Origin: an uncultured bacterium
GTDB taxonomy: Bacteria > Fidelibacterota > Marinisomatia > Marinisomatales > UBA1611
NCBI GenBank assembly: GCA_905478065.1
Contig: CAJQGZ010000081.1
Coordinates: 1-50,770 of the forward strand
DNA length: 50,770 nucleotides
Reading direction: 5' to 3'
In this document: positions 45,390 to 50,770 of the stretch, piece by piece
Layout of the letters: each line of letters begins with the position of its first letter
Position numbering within the stretch: position 1 is the stretch's first letter
Notes under the pieces: model-generated
The model's database searches: none
What the model was told of the DNA's origin: nothing
Seen by the model: the letters and a program-made list of their open reading frames with translations, nothing else
Translations under genes and position numbers: made by a program

Positions 45390-47798
45390 TTAGTCACATT
45401 TCGACCAGCCACAACTCTGGCAAGTCAGACATCCACCTTCATTTACTACACTTCTACTATCACAACTTTTGCACATCATTAATTTTGCTGAAGCAATCAT
45501 TTCTGGATCTATAGTTTTTGCTAATTTTTCATCTTTATTTGTGTCCATCGTGATTAATAATTTTCCATCATCATCATGCGGATTTTGTTTTTTTTCATGT
45601 AAATAATCATCAAGAGCCTTACCAATTGCATCTGGGGTAGAAAGTATTAGTCTCCCATCTTCCCATGTTGGGTTCGGACCAGAAATACCTTTTAATTGTC
45701 TTACAATTGATTGCGGATTGACTCCAGATCTTAATGCTAACGAAATTAGTCGACTTATTGCTTCAGATTGCGCTGCTGCATTGCCGCCTGCTTTACCTAT
45801 GGTAGTAAACACTTCACATAGACCTTGCTCATCTTCATTTATAGTTATATAAAGAGTCCCCTCACCTGTCTTTATTCTTCTTGTTAATCCTGCAGTTTGA
45901 GTAGGTCTTATACGTGGTTGGCCTTCTACCTCTTTGGACTGACCTAGGTTAGTTTCAGTGTTTTTGTCTTCCTCTTTGTCATCATTGGTAATTAGAATGC
46001 CTTCACGGCTACCTTCTCTATAGACTGTAATTCCTTTTAAACCATTTTCGTAGGCTTTCATGTAAATATCTGCAACTGTTTCTATGCTTGTATTTTCTTT
46101 TAGATTAACTGTAGAGGAGATAGAAGAATCTATATATTTTTGCACCGTACCCTGCATTTTTACCCTAAAAAATGGATCAATTTTGTGAGATGTTGTAACA
46201 TACTCTGGCAAATCTTCATCTGTACCAAATAATTCTTTTATAATTGGGTGATATACTGTGTATTGATCAAATTCCTTGCCATAACCGCCATCGTTCTTTT
46301 TAACCATTCTTTTGTATGAAGTTGCGAAAATTGGTTCTACTCCAGATGTTACTCTTGCAACTATAGCACCACTACCTGTAGGAGCAACTGTGGTTAGAGT
46401 GCAATTTCTAATTCCGTTATTTTTAATTCTTTCTCTTAATGATTTAGGAAGGGACTTTACAAATTTACTTTTATTATATCCTTTCCAATCAAAATGAGGG
46501 AACTGGCCTTTTTCTTTAGCAAGGTTTATGCTGGTTTCGTACGTAGCATCTCTAAAAATCGTCATGATTTGGTCTATTGTCTGAATGGCATCTTCACTAT
46601 CATATTTAATGCCCATCTTTACAAGCATATCTCCAAGACCAAGTATGCCCATACCAACTCTTCTGTCATTCATAGCATTTTTTTTCTGATCTTCAAGTGC
46701 ATGTCTATCCAAGTTATAATCGACGACGTTGTCTAAGAACCTAGTACCTATTTCAACAGTCTCTTTAAATTCTTCAACCATAAAGTTTTGATTTTCATCC
46801 ACAAAACGTTCCAAATTTACAGCTCCTAGGTTACAACATCCGCCATCAGGAAGTGGTTGTTCTGCGCAGGGATTCGTAGAAACTAGTGGCGAGCAGTACT
46901 CTGCATTGTGATAATCGGTCATAGTATCCCAAAATAATAAACCAGGTTCAGCACTTGCATGAGCACTACTGATAATTTTATTCCAGAGATCTGTTGCTTT
47001 GATTGTTTCGTAAACTTGCCCATCAAATACTAATTCAAAATCAGTATCATTCTTAACAGCGTCCATAAATTTATGGGTTAACAATACGGAAATGTTAGAA
47101 TATTTGACCATGTTTATATCACCAGTTTTAATAGTGATAAATTTTTCTATGTCTGGATGGTCAATCCTGAGTGTTTGCATGTTTGCACCTCTTCGACCAT
47201 GTTGTGCAATAGTATTTGTGTTTTCGCTGAAAAGATTCATAAAACCTGTTGGACCACAAGAGTCCCCCCCAGTACCATTGATAGGAGCACCTGATGGTCT
47301 CAATAGCGATAAATCATGGCCACAGCCACCACCGTATTTATAGGTCAAAGCTTCTTCGATAATTGTATTATATATTGATTTGATTGAATCGTCCTTAACA
47401 GCGACAACATAACAGTTATTTAAAGTGGTTGTGATGTCCTCTCTTCCAGCGCCATGCATAATTCTTCCACCTGGCACAAATCTAAAGTCTTCAAGAATTG
47501 AGTAGAATTTTTCTTCCCACTTTTCTTTGTCGGGGTTTGTTTTTTCTACTCCGGCTAAGGCCTTTGCTTGTCTTTCCCACATTTGATATGGATGTTTTTC
47601 ACCAGGTGCTAGATATTTATTTTTTAAGACGTCTGAGCCTAGGGCGTCGTCAGTATAATAATTTTCAATCGTATAAACTTCATTTTTATCAATTTTGTTC
47701 TTCTCCTTTTCGAGTTCTAGGAGAGGTTTGATAATGTTTTCGACTGATTCTGTTCCGCCTTCACCAAGGGGTATGTTGAGATCTAATGCTTCTGCCAT
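45390..47798 (-). CDS. nrdJ: Adenosylcobalamin-dependent (class II) ribonucleotide reductase NrdJ
   Basis: Reduces ribonucleotides to deoxyribonucleotides with a B12-generated thiyl radical, needing no oxygen. The 802-aa protein has F-V-P-G-G-R-I-M-H-G, the first redox Cys in N-N-C-Y-V-V, and N-P-C-A-E-Q-P-L-P-D-G-G-C-C-N-L-G with the radical-site Cys, Glu and Asn. The loop A-P-T-G-S-G-A-I follows, then a TSCPD-like domain and a Cys-rich C-terminus with C-K-S-C and C-Q-S-C. No N-terminal ATP-cone is evident. The start is ATG after AGGA; no B12 riboswitch motif is visible in the leader. It fits the B12-dependent mutase at the other end of the window. Confidence 0.96.
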   Translation of the reverse strand: MAEALDLNIPLGEGGTESVENIIKPLLELEKEKNKIDKNEVYTIENYYTDDALGSDVLKNKYLAPGEKHPYQMWERQAKALAGVEKTNPDKEKWEEKFYSILEDFRFVPGGRIMHGAGREDITTTLNNCYVVAVKDDSIKSIYNTIIEEALTYKYGGGCGHDLSLLRPSGAPINGTGGDSCGPTGFMNLFSENTNTIAQHGRRGANMQTLRIDHPDIEKFITIKTGDINMVKYSNISVLLTHKFMDAVKNDTDFELVFDGQVYETIKATDLWNKIISSAHASAEPGLLFWDTMTDYHNAEYCSPLVSTNPCAEQPLPDGGCCNLGAVNLERFVDENQNFMVEEFKETVEIGTRFLDNVVDYNLDRHALEDQKKNAMNDRRVGMGILGLGDMLVKMGIKYDSEDAIQTIDQIMTIFRDATYETSINLAKEKGQFPHFDWKGYNKSKFVKSLPKSLRERIKNNGIRNCTLTTVAPTGSGAIVARVTSGVEPIFATSYKRMVKKNDGGYGKEFDQYTVYHPIIKELFGTDEDLPEYVTTSHKIDPFFRVKMQGTVQKYIDSSISSTVNLKENTSIETVADIYMKAYENGLKGITVYREGSREGILITNDDKEEDKNTETNLGQSKEVEGQPRIRPTQTAGLTRRIKTGEGTLYITINEDEQGLCEVFTTIGKAGGNAAAQSEAISRLISLALRSGVNPQSIVRQLKGISGPNPTWEDGRLILSTPDAIGKALDDYLHEKKQNPHDDDGKLLITMDTNKDEKLAKTIDPEMIASAKLMMCKSCDSRSVVNEGGCLTCQSCGWSKCD

Positions 47799-47876
47799 AA
47801 TTTACATCCTATATAGATATGTGGTTTTCATGCCCTGCGGCAATTTTTTAAAACAAAACAGTTGACTAAAGTGAAA

Positions 47877-47890
47877 GCATTATTTAATGC
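47877..47890. promoter_or_regulatory. Perfect palindrome in the nrdJ-crp intergenic region
   Basis: GCATTATTTAATGC is a perfect 14-bp inverted repeat (GCATTA-TT-TAATGC) between the divergent nrdJ and Crp-family genes, just downstream of the proposed nrdJ promoter. It is a candidate operator. It does not look like the known NrdR box or the E. coli CRP/FNR sites. Confidence 0.35.
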
Positions 47891-47906
47891 GTGATTGGCG
47901 AATCTT

Positions 47907-47936
47907 AATATATATTGCGCGATACTTTTGAGTCAA
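47907..47936 (-). promoter_or_regulatory. Probable nrdJ promoter
   Basis: Read on the reverse strand, TTGACT (47936 to 47931) and TATATT (47912 to 47907) are 18 nt apart, predicting a start near 47900 and a leader of about 100 nt before the nrdJ ATG. The consensus match is fair; the region is AT-rich, so chance is possible. Confidence 0.45.
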
Positions 47937-48042
47937 ACTGTAAGTTCAAAATATTGCATTTTTTTTGTTTTTATCTTTTTTTAGCATAAATATTTTAAAA
48001 ATTTTGTGTGAGTACTGGAATGTTTTTGTCCGTTGATAATAT

Positions 48043-48648
48043 GTGTCTAGCATAAAATCAAAAAATTCTCATGTTGATAGAATGAGTAAAATTGCGTCGC
48101 TTAATGAACAAGAAAAATTTTTTTTAGGAGCACTACACTGTCGAAAACAGTACAAAAAAAAATCTGTAATTGATCAACAAGGAACTATCTCAAAGTCTGT
48201 TTATTACTTAAATAAGGGTATTCTTTCGATGGAATATCAACATGGCTCGAAAGTGTTCGTTAGGGACTTTATATTTAGAGATTCTCCAGCATTGGTCTAC
48301 CCGAGTTTTTATCTAGAAGAACCTTCAAGGTACTCTATAAAAGCTGTGACTGACTGTGATGTATGGGAGCTAACAAAAGAAAATTTTGAGATCGGGAAGA
48401 GAAAAATTCCCAACCTCGAAATTATCGCATTTAAGATTACAAATTTATTTCATCAGAATATTGAGAAAAGATTTGAGTCCATGATTACGAAATCTGCAGA
48501 AGATAGATATCTTGAATTGGTTGAAAATCATCCGAAGATAATCCAATCAATTTCTCTTAAAATGATAGCATCTTATCTAGGTATCACGGATGTTGCTTTG
48601 AGTAGAATTCGTTCGCGTTTGTCAAAGAGGGTTGCTAAAAACTATTAA
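48043..48648 (+). CDS. Crp/Fnr-family transcriptional regulator
   Basis: A 201-aa regulator with an N-terminal cyclic-nucleotide-binding-like beta-roll (about 20-120) and a C-terminal winged-helix HTH (about 165-190: L-K-M-I-A-S-Y-L-G-I-T-D-V-A-L-S-R-I-R), like the Crp-family proteins common in Bacteroidota. The beta-roll lacks the R-S-A-T block that binds cAMP in E. coli CRP, so the ligand is unknown; no Fnr-type N-terminal Cys cluster is seen. GTG 48043 has no good ribosome-binding site, and ATG 48082 is an alternative that loses 13 residues. It is divergent from nrdJ. Confidence 0.85.
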   Translation: MSSIKSKNSHVDRMSKIASLNEQEKFFLGALHCRKQYKKKSVIDQQGTISKSVYYLNKGILSMEYQHGSKVFVRDFIFRDSPALVYPSFYLEEPSRYSIKAVTDCDVWELTKENFEIGKRKIPNLEIIAFKITNLFHQNIEKRFESMITKSAEDRYLELVENHPKIIQSISLKMIASYLGITDVALSRIRSRLSKRVAKNY

Positions 48649-48654
48649 TTAAAT

Positions 48655-48728
48655 TGTAAAAGGAGCAGACACTTTATAGTAGATTAAAATTTCATCTATT
48701 GTATCCTCCCTAGTTTGCTCCTTATACA
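48655..48728. repeat. Inverted repeat with nested hairpin downstream of the Crp gene
   Basis: Thirteen-nucleotide arms, TGTAAAAGGAGCA (48655-48667) and TGCTCCTTATACA (48716-48728), are complementary with one mismatch. The 48-nt interior contains TAGAT...ATCTA, which can form a second small hairpin. It begins 7 nt after the Crp stop, and the right arm is followed by an A/T-rich tract, so it may act as a terminator or a structured 3' element. A second copy was not seen in the window. Confidence 0.5.
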
Positions 48729-48786
48729 AAATATATTTTTAAAACATTTTTAATCGTGAGTACCTTAGCATTTTAATACGTATAGT

Positions 48787-48804
48787 TCTTAACTTAGGTT
48801 AAGA
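48787..48804. repeat. Short hairpin just before the secreted hydrolase start
   Basis: TCTTAAC (48787-48793) and GTTAAGA (48798-48804) form a perfect 7-bp stem with a TTAG loop, ending 7 nt before TTG 48811. It could mask initiation or be a protein-binding site; chance cannot be excluded in AT-rich DNA. Confidence 0.35.
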
Positions 48805-48810
48805 TAAAAG

Positions 48811-50688
48811 TTGAATAGAATGTTTCATATAAAATTATTTTTAATAGTCATTTACTTTTTACAATTTGCATTTTCTGAATGCAGTGATTTAAATCAAACA
48901 GATTGTGCGGCATATCCTGATTATTGCACTTGGAATGAAGAACAAAATTCTTGTGAAGATAACGGCGGCGGAGGAACTAATAATGGTCCTTATGAATACA
49001 CTTATTTAACAGAGCTTGACGGTCTCCAATCTAGTGACTTATACAGCAGTGGATTTTTATATTACCCTATTGATGCTAGTCCACCCTATAAAAGCGTTGT
49101 ACTCATTGATGCTTTTGGGTCCGAACCCGGTCTAATAAATTGGGCTCAATTTTTTGCCTCACACGGTTATATAGCTATGTCAATTGGCAATTTAGATGAG
49201 ACTTTAAGGGATTCCAATTCAGATTGGGATTATATGGACAGAGCAATTGCTCTCCTGAGTGCTATTGAAACAGTAAAATCAGAAAATGGAAGACAAATAT
49301 CACCTTTATTTAATATGATCGATACATCAAGTTTTGCTGTTTCTGGTTATTCAACAAGTGGAGGCGGAGCGCATACTGCTTTGACAATAGACTCTACATT
49401 AAAAACTGGCATATTATTAAATCCAGCGGTTGCATTTTTAGATTCTGTTAATTGTAATGCTGAAAGTGACTATTATTGCTTAATCGAAGAGCACCTCAAT
49501 CATGATGTACCAGTCCTTATTTTCGCAGGGGAAAATGAATATAATGAGCTTGTAACTCCAGATGATGAAGCATATGATAATATGTGGGCATTACCTCAGT
49601 ATGAACATGTTCCGGATGATACAGATAAATTATATTTTGAATCAGCTAATGAAGGGCATGGGTCTTCAATAGTGCCGTCAGGAATTGTTGGAAAGCAGGC
49701 TCTTTTCTGGTTGAATTTCTTTATGAAAAATGATGAATCATATTGTGATTCCGTTATAACACAACCTGATGGAGTTTCTTCTTTCCTAACATCCATTATT
49801 TGTGAGCAAGGTCCACCGCCACCACCTCCTGATACAAACATTGGTTATTTACGTGCAACTGAAGCTTCTTTCTGCATGGATGATTGTGGCATGTATCATT
49901 TAGAATCCGAAAATGGAGAGTTTCTTTACAATGTCGCAAATCAAAATAATATTCCGAATTTTGAATATTTTGTAAATAGATTTGTTGAAATAGAAGGTGA
50001 TACAATTCAATGTGTGGAATGTAGCGCTGTAAACATTAATTCAATTTTTTTATCCGATCAATGTCAGCAGCCAGTGAGCTGTTTTATTGAGCCTTGCACA
50101 GTCTCAAATTGTTCTTCAAATGATGGTGCTGAATGTGCCGCTAATTATTGCGGCGGTTGTTATGCTGATTACTATCGAGATGATCAACTTATCACTTGCG
50201 AAAACCCGGGAAATATGAATGATCTTTCTGGAGTGGATTTTGGCCTTTGTGACATGGCGTTAGGATTTGCATGGGTAAATAATCATTGTGGTATGATTAG
50301 CGGTTGCGGTTATATTGTTGATGATATTAATTATTCAAATCAGTTTTACAGCTCGTTGTTCGATTGCATATCAGCATCAACATTAAAAAATGAAAACGAA
50401 ATCAATCCATCTGTGTTTAAATTATATCAAAATCATCCAAATCCTTTTAATCCAAGCACTCAAATAAGATATCACTTGTCAATTAGTAGCCACGTAAAAA
50501 TTGCTGTCTATAATACAATGGGAAAAATAGTAAAAACATTGGCTAATGAATATCAGACCGCAGGGTTCAGAAGTGTAAAATGGGATGGGAAGAATAATAA
50601 TAAGCAAAAAGTTTCAACAGGCGTTTATTTTTATTCAATTCACTCGGGCGAGTTTAGTTCAACTAAAAAAATGATATTGCTTGATTAG
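48811..50688 (+). CDS. Secreted cutinase/PETase-like alpha/beta hydrolase with T9SS-type C-terminal sorting domain
   Basis: A 625-aa multidomain exported protein. In order: signal peptide (about 1-23); a small Cys-rich segment (24-49); an alpha/beta-hydrolase domain (about 62-310) resembling bacterial cutinases and PET hydrolases; a proline run; a Cys-rich middle region (about 355-520) with C-G-G-C (447-450); and a T9SS-like tail (about 534-625: L-Y-Q-N-H-P-N-P-F-N-P-S-T then V-Y-N-T-M-G). In the hydrolase, F-A-S-H-G-Y, V-S-G-Y-S-T-S-G-G-G (177-186), V-L-I-F-A-G-E-N-E (235-243), E-G-H-G (281-284) and G-K-Q-A-L-F-W-L-N-F-F align with cutinase/PETase blocks. The likely triad is Ser181, Glu243 and His283. 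Two oddities: the elbow reads G-x-S-x-S, and Glu sits where Asp is usual. Start is TTG 48811 or ATG 48820. Confidence 0.8.
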   Translation: MNRMFHIKLFLIVIYFLQFAFSECSDLNQTDCAAYPDYCTWNEEQNSCEDNGGGGTNNGPYEYTYLTELDGLQSSDLYSSGFLYYPIDASPPYKSVVLIDAFGSEPGLINWAQFFASHGYIAMSIGNLDETLRDSNSDWDYMDRAIALLSAIETVKSENGRQISPLFNMIDTSSFAVSGYSTSGGGAHTALTIDSTLKTGILLNPAVAFLDSVNCNAESDYYCLIEEHLNHDVPVLIFAGENEYNELVTPDDEAYDNMWALPQYEHVPDDTDKLYFESANEGHGSSIVPSGIVGKQALFWLNFFMKNDESYCDSVITQPDGVSSFLTSIICEQGPPPPPPDTNIGYLRATEASFCMDDCGMYHLESENGEFLYNVANQNNIPNFEYFVNRFVEIEGDTIQCVECSAVNINSIFLSDQCQQPVSCFIEPCTVSNCSSNDGAECAANYCGGCYADYYRDDQLITCENPGNMNDLSGVDFGLCDMALGFAWVNNHCGMISGCGYIVDDINYSNQFYSSLFDCISASTLKNENEINPSVFKLYQNHPNPFNPSTQIRYHLSISSHVKIAVYNTMGKIVKTLANEYQTAGFRSVKWDGKNNNKQKVSTGVYFYSIHSGEFSSTKKMILLD

Positions 50689-50770
50689 TTAAGCTTTTCT
50701 TTTAAAATAATTCAAGTTTTGAGTTGATTTATTGGTAAAGATTTTAGTTTAAATTAAGTATTTTTATATA

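Noticed and set aside
47799-47900. Cobalamin riboswitch in the nrdJ leader.
   Set aside because: No B12-box-like sequence or long conserved fold is visible; the leader is only about 100 nt.
1-50770. Mobile elements, CRISPR arrays, tRNA or rRNA genes.
   Set aside because: No transposase, direct-repeat array, or tRNA-like cloverleaf was recognised; gene spacing leaves little room and the only recombinase is the Xer type.

Overview
The window is a strongly AT-rich, almost gap-free stretch of bacterial chromosome carrying core housekeeping genes. No mobile element, tRNA, rRNA or CRISPR was seen. The likely source is a marine member of the FCB superphylum, with Candidatus Marinimicrobia (SAR406) my best guess. 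Four things point there: a secreted protein ending in a type IX secretion-like sorting tail (N-H-P-N-P-F-N-P-S-T), an archaeal-type GGGP synthase, a class II (B12-dependent) ribonucleotide reductase, and AT-rich streamlined operons. Clear Shine-Dalgarno sequences (for example before dnaK, gcvH and ftcD) argue against Bacteroidota proper. The lineage is inferred; no rRNA gene is present.

Layout. Positions 1-2641: a methylmalonyl-CoA mutase large subunit cut by the window edge, then an archaeal-type (type II) glyceraldehyde-3-phosphate dehydrogenase-like protein. Positions 2665-8284: the classical tilS-hpt-ftsH-folP-cdaA cluster. Positions 8327-16418: prfB with its programmed +1 frameshift, lysS, a LolCDE-type lipoprotein exporter (two permeases plus ATPase) and clpC. 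Positions 16440-18500: dnaK with its own promoter and a strong terminator. Positions 18552-25059: an envelope cluster of TamB, a TamA/BamA-family barrel and a TPR lipoprotein. Positions 25076-27836: MoxR, DUF58 and a BatD-like membrane protein. Positions 27928-33893: efp, accB, accC, gcvH, GGGP synthase, a SIS-domain isomerase, a Xer recombinase with an unusual insertion, a site-2 protease homologue and a 39-aa membrane smORF. Positions 33896-38855: ftcD, mutL, sixA (reverse strand) and miaA. Positions 38911-41754: pyrR-pyrB-pyrC behind a likely PyrR-binding RNA loop. Positions 41848-45363: rplM-rpsI-rpsB-tsf-pyrH-frr. Positions 45390-47798: nrdJ on the reverse strand, then a Crp/Fnr regulator and a secreted PETase/cutinase-like hydrolase.

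Most genes are on the + strand in tight operons with ATGA, TAATG or TTGA overlaps. The observations I rate highest are: (1) a cutinase/PETase-fold secreted hydrolase with a T9SS-like tail, an altered nucleophile elbow and Glu at the expected catalytic Asp; (2) three genes (hpt, folP, batD-like) whose conserved N-termini or signal peptide are reached only from non-canonical start codons, apparently ATA; (3) an archaeal-type GAPDH in a bacterium; (4) a PyrR-binding-loop match in the pyr leader with a compensatory base pair; (5) a roughly 55-residue insertion in a Xer recombinase.
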